A program made the translations under genes and the position numbers. Below the pieces are notes generated by a model. That model searched no databases. It worked only from the letters and a program-made list of their open reading frames with translations, and was not told the origin of the DNA. Shown piece by piece: positions 9,405 through 19,044 of a DNA stretch of 64,000 nucleotides. This stretch comes from Ferruginibacter yonginensis (GTDB lineage: Bacteria; Bacteroidota; Bacteroidia; Chitinophagales; Chitinophagaceae). The stretch spans positions 806,001 through 870,000 of the forward strand of contig NZ_JBHSCZ010000002.1 of NCBI RefSeq assembly GCF_042651465.1. Reading direction: 5' to 3'. Each line of letters starts with the position of its first letter. Position 1 is the first letter of the stretch.

Positions 9405-9449
9405 TTTGAAACATTGTTGCATTTACTATATTTGCAACATAGTTTCAAA
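9405..9449 (+). promoter_or_regulatory. TonB-receptor promoter inside a 45-bp dyad (candidate operator)
   Basis: TTTG at 9405-9408, an 18-base gap and TATATTTG at 9427-9434 form a good Bacteroidota promoter for the receptor gene at 9462. The same stretch is a dyad: arms 9405-9421 and 9433-9449 match at 15 of 17 positions (TTTGAAAC..TGTTGCA and its complement) around an 11-base spacer centred on 9427. A dimeric repressor bound here would cover both promoter boxes. Regulation of an outer-membrane uptake receptor by a metal-responsive repressor is a reasonable but unproven reading. Confidence 0.65.
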
Positions 9450-9461
9450 AATTGAATAAAG

Positions 9462-11852
9462 ATGAAAAAATTATTAACCTTGGTGATGTTGTTACAAGCC
9501 ATTGTTGCATTTGCCAATAATGGTGTTGTAAAAGGTAGTTTTAGTGGAACAGTAACTGATGCTGCAACAGGTAAGCCCATAGTAGGTGCTACTGTTTATA
9601 TTAATGATGCAAAAGTGGGTACTAATACCAATGCAAACGGAAACTTTTTAATTGATAATATTACGGAGGGCAACCACCTCATTGAGTTTTCGCATATTGG
9701 GTACAATACCTTGGCGCAAAATATTTTTATAAAAGGCGATACTAAATTAAACATCAGTTTATCAGCCGCCGTAGTTGAAAACAATGCGGTGATTGTTACA
9801 GGTGTATCAAGAGCATCGCAATTAAAAAAAGTACCTTTTCAAGTGGCAGTAATGCGTAAAGAAGAGTTGCAGCAAACTACTTCCACTAATATTATTGATG
9901 CCATTACACGAAAAGCAGGGGTATCAGCTATTGCCACAGGGCCAGCTATTTCAAAACCTGTAATAAGAGGGTTGGGCTATAATAGGGTATTAACGATGAA
10001 CGATGGTGTAAGGCAAGAAGGCCAGCAATGGGGTGATGAACATGGTATTGAAATAGATGAAGCCAGTGTAAGTAAAATTGAAATTTTAAAAGGTCCGGCT
10101 TCGTTGGTATATGGTAGTGATGCAATGGCAGGTGTGGTAAACATTATTACGAATGTGCCAGTAGCATTAAATACATTAAAAGCTAATGTGGGTTCTAATT
10201 ACCAAACTAATAATAGGTTGCGTAGTTTGTATGGTAATGTAGCTGGTAATAAAAATGGTTTTAGTTGGAACGTATATGGCACCACTAGAGAAGCCGCTGA
10301 TTATAAAAATAAATACGATGGCTATGTATTTAACTCAAAGTTTAAAGAGCAAAATGCAGGCGGTTATGTGGGGTACAATGGTAATTGGGGTTATAGTCAT
10401 TTAATTGTAAGTAACTTCAGTTTAACACCGGGCCTAGTTGAAGGTGAAAGAAATGATCAAGGAAAATTTATTAAGCCATTGCCTGGTGGTAACGAAGGAG
10501 AAGCAACAGATGCTGATTTTAAAAGTACCATTGCACAAGTACCTTTTCAACAAATACAACATTTTAAAATAGCTACAGATAACAGTTTTAAAATTGGCGA
10601 TAATAAATTAACCCTTAACGTAGGCTATCAACGCAACCAACGTGAAGAGTTTGGCAACCCCGATGATTTAAAAGAAAAAGCCTTGTATTTCGATTTAAAA
10701 ACGACTACCTATGCAGCTCAATTTCATTTAAAAGAAAAGGGTGGCTGGAAACCTTCGATTGGTATAAATGGTATGAACCAAACCAATACCAATAGAGGTA
10801 TAGAGCAGTTAATACCCAATTACAGGCTAAACGATATGGGAGTTTTTGTATTCACTGAAAAAGATTTTGATAAGCTTACCCTCAGTGGTGGGGCTCGTTT
10901 TGATAACAGAAATATTGATGTAGCCAATTTGTTAGATGAAACAGGTAGTATCAAGGGCAATAGTTTTAAAAAAGATTTTAATAATTTTTCAGGAAGTGCA
11001 GGCTTAGCTTACCAAGCATCAAAAAAGGTAAATATAAAATTTAATGTGGCTCGAGCTTTTAGAGCACCGAGTATACCAGAGTTGGCTAGCAATGGCGCCC
11101 ATGAAGGAACTATACGTTATGAGTATGGCGATGCATCGTTAAAAAGTGAAACCAGTACTCAGTTTGATGCTGCTGTTGATTTTAATACCCAACACGTATC
11201 TTTCAATGTAGCTGGTTATATAAATGCATTTAATAATTTTATTTTTTATAGAAAATTATCTGCTAATGATGGTACCGATTCTTTGGTGAATGTTGATGGT
11301 AATGACCTAACGGCATTTAAATTTGATCAACGAAAAGCTAGTTTAGCAGGTATAGAAGCTACGTTGGATTTTCACCCTCACCCAATTGATTGGTTACATT
11401 TTCAAAATACTTTTTCATACGTAGCAGGTAGGTTACGTGAAGCAGAAGCTGGTTCAAAAAACTTACCATTTATACCAGCACCACGTTTGTTAACAGAGCT
11501 AAGAGGCGATTTTAAAAAAGTAGGAAAAGGTTTATCCAACCTTTATGTGAAAGTTGAGCTTGATAATACTTTTAAGCAAAACAATCCATTCACTGCATTT
11601 AATACCGAAACTGCTACTAACGGTTACACATTGCTGAATGCAGGTGTTGGAACTGATGTTGTGAATAAAAAAGGCACTACGTTATGCACTGTAAATTTTT
11701 CTGCAAATAACCTAGGAGATGTTGCTTACCAAAACCATTTGAGTCGTTTAAAATATGCGGCAGAAAATGTGGTTACGGGTAGAACGGGTGTTTTTAATAT
11801 GGGAAGAAATTTTAGTGTGAAAGTAAATGTGCCCCTTTCAATGAAATTATAA
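9462..11852 (+). CDS. TonB-dependent outer-membrane receptor
   Basis: A 796-residue receptor. Residues 1-18 are a signal peptide. A carboxypeptidase-like regulatory (CNA-B-type) domain spans about 28-105 (GTVTDAATGKPIVGATVYI), the plug about 115-225 (KPVIRGLGYNRVLTMNDGV, then ILKGPASLVYGSDAMAGVV), and a 22-strand-type barrel fills the rest, ending near VPLSMKL. The motif QQWGDEHGIEID in the plug is distinctive. Such receptors import siderophores, metal complexes or other nutrients with TonB energy. No SusD partner follows, which argues against glycan uptake; the dyad over its promoter suggests tight control, perhaps by a metal. Confidence 0.92.
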   Translation: MKKLLTLVMLLQAIVAFANNGVVKGSFSGTVTDAATGKPIVGATVYINDAKVGTNTNANGNFLIDNITEGNHLIEFSHIGYNTLAQNIFIKGDTKLNISLSAAVVENNAVIVTGVSRASQLKKVPFQVAVMRKEELQQTTSTNIIDAITRKAGVSAIATGPAISKPVIRGLGYNRVLTMNDGVRQEGQQWGDEHGIEIDEASVSKIEILKGPASLVYGSDAMAGVVNIITNVPVALNTLKANVGSNYQTNNRLRSLYGNVAGNKNGFSWNVYGTTREAADYKNKYDGYVFNSKFKEQNAGGYVGYNGNWGYSHLIVSNFSLTPGLVEGERNDQGKFIKPLPGGNEGEATDADFKSTIAQVPFQQIQHFKIATDNSFKIGDNKLTLNVGYQRNQREEFGNPDDLKEKALYFDLKTTTYAAQFHLKEKGGWKPSIGINGMNQTNTNRGIEQLIPNYRLNDMGVFVFTEKDFDKLTLSGGARFDNRNIDVANLLDETGSIKGNSFKKDFNNFSGSAGLAYQASKKVNIKFNVARAFRAPSIPELASNGAHEGTIRYEYGDASLKSETSTQFDAAVDFNTQHVSFNVAGYINAFNNFIFYRKLSANDGTDSLVNVDGNDLTAFKFDQRKASLAGIEATLDFHPHPIDWLHFQNTFSYVAGRLREAEAGSKNLPFIPAPRLLTELRGDFKKVGKGLSNLYVKVELDNTFKQNNPFTAFNTETATNGYTLLNAGVGTDVVNKKGTTLCTVNFSANNLGDVAYQNHLSRLKYAAENVVTGRTGVFNMGRNFSVKVNVPLSMKL

Positions 11853-11886
11853 TGTTAGTAGTTTTTGGTTTCGGTTTTTTAAAAAG

Positions 11887-11914
11887 AGAGGTGGTTGTGC
11901 AAACAACCACCTCT
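11887..11914. terminator. Bidirectional terminator, 12-bp perfect stem
   Basis: AGAGGTGGTTGT pairs perfectly with ACAACCACCTCT across a GCAA loop, between the converging TonB receptor and SemiSWEET genes. On the minus strand the stem is followed by a T-run (11885-11881); on the plus strand by a T/A-rich tract. Confidence 0.85.
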
Positions 11915-11919
11915 TATAT

Positions 11920-12177
11920 TTATTGCTTAAATGTTAATTTAAAATACACCATCATTAATACCATGGCCAATACAATGCCATTGGTAATCATTAATGGTAA
12001 ATCACCAATGAGTGCACCGTAGGTTAACCATAACGAAACATTTAATATCAAAAAAAATAAGGTAACCATACTTAAATCTTTGGCTGATTTGGTTTTCCAA
12101 ATTTTGATAACCTGTGGTAAAAATGTTACTGATGATACTATACCGCCAGCAATTCCGAAAAAGTTTTGAATGTTCAT
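11920..12177 (-). CDS. SemiSWEET-type sugar transporter (PQ-loop/MtN3 family)
   Basis: An 85-residue protein with three transmembrane helices, the half-unit of eukaryotic SWEET transporters. The PQ motif is in SSVTFLPQVIKIW near residue 20, followed by KSAKDLSMVTL and NVSLWLTYGALIGDLPL, matching bacterial SemiSWEETs. These act as dimers and move sugars such as sucrose or glucose down their gradient. The substrate is not predictable here. It starts two bases after the stop of the upstream ABC exporter gene, so the two are probably co-transcribed. Confidence 0.85.
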   Translation of the reverse strand: MNIQNFFGIAGGIVSSVTFLPQVIKIWKTKSAKDLSMVTLFFLILNVSLWLTYGALIGDLPLMITNGIVLAMVLMMVYFKLTFKQ

Positions 12178-12179
12178 GC

Positions 12180-13955
12180 TTATTTAGTTTCGATTAATTT
12201 TTTACGTTCACCAATTTGTTGGCGCCACATAGCGTAATACAAACCTTTCTCTGCTAACAAATCATCATGGTTACCTGTTTCAACCACTTCACCTTTTTCT
12301 AATACATAAATTCTATCTGCATGCATAATGGTACTTAAGCGGTGTGCAATTAAAATAGTGATTTGCTCTTTTGAGGTAGAAATTTCTCTAATCGTATTCG
12401 TAATTTCTTCTTCGGTAATAGAATCTAGTGCTGATGTTGCTTCATCAAAAATAAGTAACCTTGGTTTTCGTAATAAAGCACGAGCTATTGATAAACGTTG
12501 TTTTTCACCGCCACTTAATTTTAACCCTCCTTCGCCAATTACTGTATTGATGCCATTTTCAGCCCTGCTTAATAAATACGTACACGATGCTTTGGTGAGG
12601 GCTTCATTTAACAATGCATCACTAGCAGTAGGATTTACAAATAATAAGTTCTCTTTAATGGTACCACTAAACAAGTTAGTGTCTTGTGTTACAAAGCCAA
12701 TCTGTTTTCTTAAATCATCAAAATGAATTTCAGTTTCATCTAAACCATTGTAAAATATTTTACCCTCTTGCGGTCTGTATAAACCTACCAATAGTTTCAT
12801 TAAGGTTGATTTACCACTACCGCTTGGTCCAACAAAAGCAACGGTTTCACCTAAGTTCGCTTTAAAGCTAATTTGGTCAATAGCTTTGTGCGACGCTGTT
12901 TGGTGTTGAAAAGCTACTTTATCAAACGCCAAGGTATTAATGCTGCCTAAAGTTTTAGGGTTTGTTGGTTCAAGCTCAGGTGCTTTTGCCATTAAGTTAT
13001 TAAAATTATTGAGTGATGCTTGAGCTTCTCTATAACTTAAAATAATGTTACCAATTTCTTGCAATGGGCCAAATACAAAAAATGAAAATATTTGCATAGT
13101 GGCTAATTGGCCTGGGTTTAGCATTCTACCATATACTACCCACATTAACATAAATAAAATTAATTGGCGTAATGTGTTCACAAATGTGCCTTGTATAAAG
13201 CTGATACTACGCATTTTTTTTACCTTGGTAATTTCTAACCCTAAAATTTTGAATGTGTTTTTATTAAGGCGTTCAACCTCTTGGTGGGTAAGTCCTAAGC
13301 TTTTTACTAACTCAATGTTGCGGAGCGATTCAGTGGTAGCGCCGGCCAAAGCTGTGGTTTGTGCAACAATATTTTTTTGTACTACTTTTATTTTTTTACT
13401 CAGTAAGTTTGATACTATTACTAGTAAAAATATACCACCAAAGTAAATGATCGGTAAGCTCCAGTGAATAGATGTAGCATAAACTGCCACAATGATAATA
13501 CCTACAATTACAGGAAACAATACGTTGATAAATGATGATATAAATTTTTCAGTATCGGCCCTCACTTTTGTAAGTACAGATAATGTTTCGCCACTACGTT
13601 GGTCTTCAAAATCTTGATAAGGTAACTTCATGGCATGTTGTAACCCTTGTGTAAAAACGGTAGCGCCAAATTTTTGTGTTACAAGGCTCAAAAAATAATC
13701 TTGAAAAGCTTTGGCAATACGGCTCACCATGGCAACGCCAACAGATAGGCCGAGTAAACCAAAAACAGGTTTGGCATAATCCCAAAAAAATGAATTGAAT
13801 ACTTTGGGCTCCTTCCAAGCATCGGCTGCAAGATTAATGAGTTTACCAAAAATAACGGGGTCAATGAGCGAAAACCCAATATTAATAGCAGCTAAAATAA
13901 GGGTGAGCACCACCAGCCATTTGTAAGGCTTTATGTATTGTAATAATATTTTCAT
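12180..13955 (-). CDS. ABC exporter, fused membrane and ATPase domains
   Basis: About 591 residues if started at the ATG at 13955 (MKILLQYIKPYKW); in-frame ATGs at 13985 and 13982 are alternatives. Six transmembrane helices in about 1-310 are followed by an ATPase with Walker A GPSGSGKST, Q-loop FVTQDTNLFSG, signature LSGGEKQRL, Walker B LLIFDEATSALD and H-loop LIAHRLST. This is the half-transporter layout of the MsbA/lipid and drug exporter group, working as a dimer. The substrate cannot be read from the sequence. Confidence 0.92.
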   Translation of the reverse strand: MKILLQYIKPYKWLVVLTLILAAINIGFSLIDPVIFGKLINLAADAWKEPKVFNSFFWDYAKPVFGLLGLSVGVAMVSRIAKAFQDYFLSLVTQKFGATVFTQGLQHAMKLPYQDFEDQRSGETLSVLTKVRADTEKFISSFINVLFPVIVGIIIVAVYATSIHWSLPIIYFGGIFLLVIVSNLLSKKIKVVQKNIVAQTTALAGATTESLRNIELVKSLGLTHQEVERLNKNTFKILGLEITKVKKMRSISFIQGTFVNTLRQLILFMLMWVVYGRMLNPGQLATMQIFSFFVFGPLQEIGNIILSYREAQASLNNFNNLMAKAPELEPTNPKTLGSINTLAFDKVAFQHQTASHKAIDQISFKANLGETVAFVGPSGSGKSTLMKLLVGLYRPQEGKIFYNGLDETEIHFDDLRKQIGFVTQDTNLFSGTIKENLLFVNPTASDALLNEALTKASCTYLLSRAENGINTVIGEGGLKLSGGEKQRLSIARALLRKPRLLIFDEATSALDSITEEEITNTIREISTSKEQITILIAHRLSTIMHADRIYVLEKGEVVETGNHDDLLAEKGLYYAMWRQQIGERKKLIETK

Positions 13956-14116
13956 TAGAATGTTTATTAGATGTTTTAACATCAAATTCGGTGCAATTTC
14001 GTATAAATTGACGGAAAGGCAGAAAATGAAATAAAACTGAACAAAAAATAATCAAAAGTTCATCTTATGAAAAGAAATATTATGTTTGATAAACTAACTG
14101 TAAATCTTGAATAATT

Positions 14117-15241
14117 ATGAGTAATAGCCAACAGCAATATCCATTCTATTTTAAAAGTACCATTATTTTATTTGGTATTTCGTTGGTTTGTTATGCCTTG
14201 TTTGTATTGAGTGATATTTTGGCACCTATTGCCTTTTCGTTAGTAATAGCCATTTTATTAAACCCGATGGTAACCAAATTACAAAAACGGGGCGTCAATA
14301 AAATTGTAGCTATTAGTTTAGCAATTGGTTTAGCATTTTTGATAGTGGCCGGTATTATTTATTTTATAACCAACCAAATTGTAAACTTTGGCGATAACCT
14401 GCCACAATTAAAATTAAAGTTCAATGAAAACTTAGCCAATGTGCAGCAATGGTTAAATACTCATTTAAATATTACTATTGCCAAACAACAAAAACTAGCC
14501 AATGAGGCTTTAAATAGTAGTCAAGCTTTATTAGGTAGAACTGTTGGCGGTGCATTAGGCATTTTAAGTCTGATTTTTTTGATACCGATTTATGTGTTTT
14601 TGCTATTGTATTATAAAACACTTATCATTAATTTTTTTCATGAAGTATTTGCAGAAGAAAATTCAGCAAAGGTTTCAGAGGTTTTGGGCGCAACAAAAGC
14701 AGCTATTCAAAGTTATATGGTTGGTTTGTTATTAGAAGCGTTGGTAGTTGCTGTATTAAATTCTGTGGCATTAATGATTATTGGGTTAGACTATGCCATT
14801 TTAATTGGAGTAATTGGGGCATTGCTGAACATGTTACCTTATATTGGTGGCATTATAGCTATTGCATTGCCTGTGATATTAGCTAGTGTTACCAAAGACG
14901 GTTATAGCACACAGTTAGCAGTAGTGATATCGTATATAGTTATTCAGTTTGTTGATAATAATTTTTTAGTGCCTTTTTTAGTATCATCAAGGGTAAAAAT
15001 TAATGCGTTTTTTTCGGTGTTGGTGGTTTTGTTGGGTGGTGCACTATGGGGTATATCAGGTATGTTTTTGTCAATACCATTTGTGGCAATTCTAAAAATT
15101 ATTTTTGATCGCTTGCCCGAAATGAAACCTTGGGGTAAATTGTTGGGTGATGAAGTACCTACACGACATAAAGGAGAAATTTGGCAGCGTAAGCGTTTGA
15201 GACAAGAGGCGTCAAATCCCGAAAAAGAAAAAAGCCTTTAA
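14117..15241 (+). CDS. AI-2E family (TqsA/PerM-like) permease
   Basis: A 374-residue membrane protein with about eight helices and the family core GALLNMLPYIGGIIAIALPV and VDNNFLVPFLVSSRVKINA. AI-2E family members are linked to autoinducer-2 export in E. coli (TqsA) or Na+/H+ exchange in other bacteria, so function is open. A TATGTTTG box at 14091-14098 fits a -7 element. The last four bases overlap the converging yifB stop. Confidence 0.88.
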   Translation: MSNSQQQYPFYFKSTIILFGISLVCYALFVLSDILAPIAFSLVIAILLNPMVTKLQKRGVNKIVAISLAIGLAFLIVAGIIYFITNQIVNFGDNLPQLKLKFNENLANVQQWLNTHLNITIAKQQKLANEALNSSQALLGRTVGGALGILSLIFLIPIYVFLLLYYKTLIINFFHEVFAEENSAKVSEVLGATKAAIQSYMVGLLLEALVVAVLNSVALMIIGLDYAILIGVIGALLNMLPYIGGIIAIALPVILASVTKDGYSTQLAVVISYIVIQFVDNNFLVPFLVSSRVKINAFFSVLVVLLGGALWGISGMFLSIPFVAILKIIFDRLPEMKPWGKLLGDEVPTRHKGEIWQRKRLRQEASNPEKEKSL

Positions 15242-16785
15242 CCACCCCAACTCTCTCTATCCAAACTTCGGTATTGTATCGCTTCGGCAAGGTGTTCGGG
15301 TTTAATATCAGTACTGTTGGCTAAGTCGGCAATGGTTCTACTCACTTTTAAAATTCTATCATAAGCACGGGCAGATAGGTTTAACTTTTCCATTGCTATT
15401 TTTAATAAGTTTTGGCCAGCGGTTGATATTACACATATTTCTTTTAAAGTGTTACTACTCATTTGTGCGTTGGCATACACACCCGTTAATGATTTGTACC
15501 GCTCCGCTTGTATCGCTCTTGCCTGTATTACCCTTTCTTTAATACGTTCACTTTTTTCGTATTGGGTAGTTTGCGATTGTAGTTCATTTAAAGCAACAGG
15601 TGTTACCTCTACATGTAAATCAATTCTATCTAATAAAGGCCCCGATATTTTGTTGAGGTATTTTTGCACAGCACCGGGTGGACAACTACATTCTTTTTCA
15701 GGATGGTTGAAATACCCACAAGGACAAGGGTTCATTGAAGCAATCAACATAAAACTAGCCGGAAAATCAATCGCTATTTTTGCTCTTGAAATAGTTACCC
15801 TTCTTTCTTCCATGGGTTGCCGCATTACTTCTAACACTGTTCTTTTAAACTCAGGTAATTCATCTAAAAACAATACACCATTATGTGCTAATGATATTTC
15901 ACCTGGTTGTGGGTTACCACCACCACCTACTAAAGCTACATCAGAAATAGTATGGTGCGGACTCCTAAATGGTCGTTTATTTACCAACGTTGCGTTTTCT
16001 GGTAACTTACCTGCCACACTATGTATTTTTGTAGTTTCTAAGGCTTCGTATAAACTTAACGGTGGTAAAATGGTAGGTAAACGCTTAGCTAGCATGGTTT
16101 TGCCAGCGCCTGGTGGTCCTATTAAAATGGCATTATGTCCACCAGCAGCTGCAATTTCAAGGGCACGTTTAATATTTTCTTGTCCTTTTACATCACAAAA
16201 ATCAATATCGAATTGGTTTTGGGCTTCGGCAAAGGCTGCACGTGTATCAACAGTAGTAGGTGTAAGCGACTTTTCATCTATAAAAAATTGTATTACTTCA
16301 TTAATATGCGAAACACCATATACTTTTAAATTATTCACCATAGCGGCTTCCATGGCATTGGCTGCTGGCACAATTAATCCTTCAAAACCCTCTTTACGTG
16401 CTTGAATAGCAATGGGTAGTGCACCTTTAATGGGACGTACAGCACCATCTAAACTTAACTCACCCATAATTACAAAACGCTCCAGCCTTGCTATATTTTC
16501 TATTTGTTCAGTAGCACCTAAAGTGCCAATGGCTATTGGTAAATCAAAAGCAGCACCTGTTTTTTTAATATCAGCAGGGGCTAGGTTCACCAACAATTTG
16601 GTACGAGGCATAAAATACTGGTTGCTTTTTATGGCACTCTCAACTCTTTGTATACTTTCTTTAACGGCATTATCGGGTAGCCCCACAATAAAATAATGTT
16701 GCCCTTGGTTGGTTACATTTACTTCAACGGTAATAGTGATAGCATCAACACCATATACAGCACTTCCATAGGTTTTTACTAGCAT
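15238..16785 (-). CDS. YifB family Mg-chelatase-like AAA ATPase
   Basis: A 515-residue YifB/ComM-type protein. An N-terminal Lon-protease-like S5 fold (about 1-170, ending in the linker after FFIDEKSLTP) precedes an AAA+ magnesium-chelatase domain with Walker A LIGPPGAGKTMLAKRLP, Walker B GVLFLDELPEF and SMNPCPCGY, then a C-terminal helical domain with LSARAYDRILKVSRTIADL. The Proteobacterial relative ComM is a helicase that promotes branch migration during natural transformation. Whether this organism takes up DNA is not shown by the window. Confidence 0.93.
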   Translation of the reverse strand: MLVKTYGSAVYGVDAITITVEVNVTNQGQHYFIVGLPDNAVKESIQRVESAIKSNQYFMPRTKLLVNLAPADIKKTGAAFDLPIAIGTLGATEQIENIARLERFVIMGELSLDGAVRPIKGALPIAIQARKEGFEGLIVPAANAMEAAMVNNLKVYGVSHINEVIQFFIDEKSLTPTTVDTRAAFAEAQNQFDIDFCDVKGQENIKRALEIAAAGGHNAILIGPPGAGKTMLAKRLPTILPPLSLYEALETTKIHSVAGKLPENATLVNKRPFRSPHHTISDVALVGGGGNPQPGEISLAHNGVLFLDELPEFKRTVLEVMRQPMEERRVTISRAKIAIDFPASFMLIASMNPCPCGYFNHPEKECSCPPGAVQKYLNKISGPLLDRIDLHVEVTPVALNELQSQTTQYEKSERIKERVIQARAIQAERYKSLTGVYANAQMSSNTLKEICVISTAGQNLLKIAMEKLNLSARAYDRILKVSRTIADLANSTDIKPEHLAEAIQYRSLDRESWGG

Positions 16786-16880
16786 CAGATTAAATTTTAA
16801 CTAAAGTAATAAAAATGTGGGGAAAATAATGTTAGTTATACAAATACACAAGTAGCACTAATTTTCATTTTCTTTGTAGC

Positions 16881-17708
16881 ATGAGTTTATATGTAGCCTC
16901 GTTAAACAGTGGAAGTAATGGTAATTGTTACTACGTAGGCAATGAACATGATGCGGTGTTGGTAGATGCAGGTTTGGCTTGTAAAGAAATTGAACGTAGG
17001 TTACTTAGTTTACAATTAAAGGTTAGCAACATAAAAGCAATTGTGGTATCTCATGAGCATATTGATCATGTACGTGGCCTGGCTGGTTTATCCATTAAAT
17101 ACCAAATACCGGTGTATGTAACCAAGGCAACCATGCAAGGTTGCTATCACTTAAAAGATACACCCATTGTACATTTTGAAAAAAACGATACATTTAATAT
17201 AGGTACGTTGCAAATAAAGGCATTTGCAAAATACCACGATGCTGCTGACCCTACAAGTTTTAATATTACCTACAATGCCGTAACTGTAGGAGTTTATACA
17301 GATATTGGTAAAGTTTGTAACAATGTAATTAAACATTTTAAGCAATGCCATGCCGTTATTTTAGAAGCTAATTATGATACTGCCATGCTTGCTAATGGCA
17401 AATACCCTATTTTTTTACAAGATAGAATAAGGGGCGGCAATGGGCACTTAAGCAATACGGAAGCGTTCAATTTATTTATACAACATCGTACGCCCAAATT
17501 AACACATATTATACTGGCACATTTATCGAAAGATAATAATGACGCTACCTTGGTGCAGCAACTTTTTGAGCAAAAAGCTGAAGGTGTTCAAATAAGTGTT
17601 GCTAGTAGGTTAAAGCCCACTACTTTATACCATATAGGGGCTACGTATCATAAAAAACGCAAATCAAAACCGAAATATGTTCATGAATTGCAATTGTCAT
17701 TATTCTAA
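16881..17708 (+). CDS. WalJ/YycJ-like metallo-beta-lactamase-fold hydrolase
   Basis: A 275-residue beta-lactamase-fold protein with metal motif SHEHIDH at residues 57-63, further ligands in AKYHDAADP and LEANYD, and HLSNTEAF and LAHLSKDNN near the C-terminus. This pattern fits the YycJ/WalJ and RNase Z-like branch; Firmicute members are 5'-exonucleases linked to DNA repair. It is a single gene that converges on the MutS-like gene, with five bases between their stops. Confidence 0.85.
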   Translation: MSLYVASLNSGSNGNCYYVGNEHDAVLVDAGLACKEIERRLLSLQLKVSNIKAIVVSHEHIDHVRGLAGLSIKYQIPVYVTKATMQGCYHLKDTPIVHFEKNDTFNIGTLQIKAFAKYHDAADPTSFNITYNAVTVGVYTDIGKVCNNVIKHFKQCHAVILEANYDTAMLANGKYPIFLQDRIRGGNGHLSNTEAFNLFIQHRTPKLTHIILAHLSKDNNDATLVQQLFEQKAEGVQISVASRLKPTTLYHIGATYHKKRKSKPKYVHELQLSLF

Positions 17709-17713
17709 TTTGT

Positions 17714-19030
17714 TTACAATCTTCCTAACATATCAACCACACCTTCTTTTTTTAAAATAAGATAACCCAAACGGTCGTTACTAATACCATCTTTAAGTAG
17801 ATAACTAAAACTTAATTGATCATTGGTAACGGCCGTTTCAAAGTAATTAAAAGTAATATTTGGGTGCACTTTTAACTCATGCCCAATTTCATACAAATGC
17901 GTTGATAAAATAAACAATGAATTTTTTACTTTTAATAAACCGCCTATAACTTCGCTACTGCATTTCATTGCATCTTGCACGTTGGTGCCTTTAAAAAGTT
18001 CATCAATTAAAATCAACCATTTTTTACCATCACTCACTTTTTTAATAGTTGCTTTTATGCGTTGTACTTCATTAAAAAAATAACTTTCGCCTTTGGCAAT
18101 ATTATCAATTACGTTTATGTTACTCAAAATGCCATCAAAAAAACTCAATTGCATTTGTTGTGCAGGTACGCCCATGCCCGTATGTGCTAAGTAAACAGCC
18201 GTACCACAAGCTTTAATAAAAGTACTTTTGCCAGCCATATTAGCCCCTGTTAAAAATAAAAAGTTTGTTGTTTTATTAAGGGTTACATTGTAACTCACAG
18301 GGTTATTCAACATTAAATGAAACAGTTTGTTTGCTTGTATAAAAGGTGTATCTGTTTCAACAATTTCGGGCATACACAAATTGAATTGTTGAGTCGTTTT
18401 TGCCATACCAAACCAAGCATCTAATCTTCCAAAAATGTTTAGTAAATCATACATTTTTCTTTTGTATTGGTACAATAAAAAGTACCCAAGTTGTAGGGTT
18501 TGGGCTGCATTTAATTCAGCCGCTGTTGTTTTTTTATGGATGATGTTGAATGCTGATTGATGTAGTAATTGTTGTGCATTTGAAAGTTGTTCTTTTAAAG
18601 GGGCAGGTGTATCATCATGCAACAACAATGCTACCAACTGTTGCATACCTTTTATAAAATCGAAACAGTGCTTTACAGAATACTTTACCAGCGTAAAATC
18701 ATGGCTATGTAATATTTTGTAACTGAAAGTATTTATGGGTGTAGGTTTTTGTGGTATTGCATCAATTTGTGCATCATAAAACCTTTCTACCACCATTATT
18801 GTACCGTTTGATATACACGTTGGCCATTGTTGCAGGTGTTGTATAATTGTAGTTATGGTTTGTTGTATGGCTCTTATAGCTTGTGCATTAGGCAATGGAG
18901 TGGCTATGTATTTGCGTAATTGCTCCCTGCCCCTAACTGTTGTGGTAGCGTTAATTTTATTGAAAATAGAAAATTCATCTTCTTTATCAAAAATCACTAA
19001 ATCATTTAGGGTGGTTTTATCTATTTCCAT
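17714..19030 (-). CDS. Short MutS-family ATPase
   Basis: A 438-residue protein with only the lever/clamp-type helical region and the ATPase core of MutS. Walker A is in LTGANMAGKSTFIKACG (about residue 260), Walker B in WLILIDELFKGTN, followed by LFILSTHLYEIG. The N-terminal mismatch-recognition domain of true MutS is absent, as is the Smr nuclease of MutS2. Short paralogues like this are frequent in Bacteroidota; their role is not established. It sits 14 bases downstream of pyrC on the same strand. Confidence 0.88.
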   Translation of the reverse strand: MEIDKTTLNDLVIFDKEDEFSIFNKINATTTVRGREQLRKYIATPLPNAQAIRAIQQTITTIIQHLQQWPTCISNGTIMVVERFYDAQIDAIPQKPTPINTFSYKILHSHDFTLVKYSVKHCFDFIKGMQQLVALLLHDDTPAPLKEQLSNAQQLLHQSAFNIIHKKTTAAELNAAQTLQLGYFLLYQYKRKMYDLLNIFGRLDAWFGMAKTTQQFNLCMPEIVETDTPFIQANKLFHLMLNNPVSYNVTLNKTTNFLFLTGANMAGKSTFIKACGTAVYLAHTGMGVPAQQMQLSFFDGILSNINVIDNIAKGESYFFNEVQRIKATIKKVSDGKKWLILIDELFKGTNVQDAMKCSSEVIGGLLKVKNSLFILSTHLYEIGHELKVHPNITFNYFETAVTNDQLSFSYLLKDGISNDRLGYLILKKEGVVDMLGRL

Positions 19031-19044
19031 ACTGTATTGTAATG

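Noticed and set aside
15449..16405. 318-codon plus-strand frame within yifB
   Set aside because: Long but antisense to conserved motifs of yifB; a by-product of codon bias.
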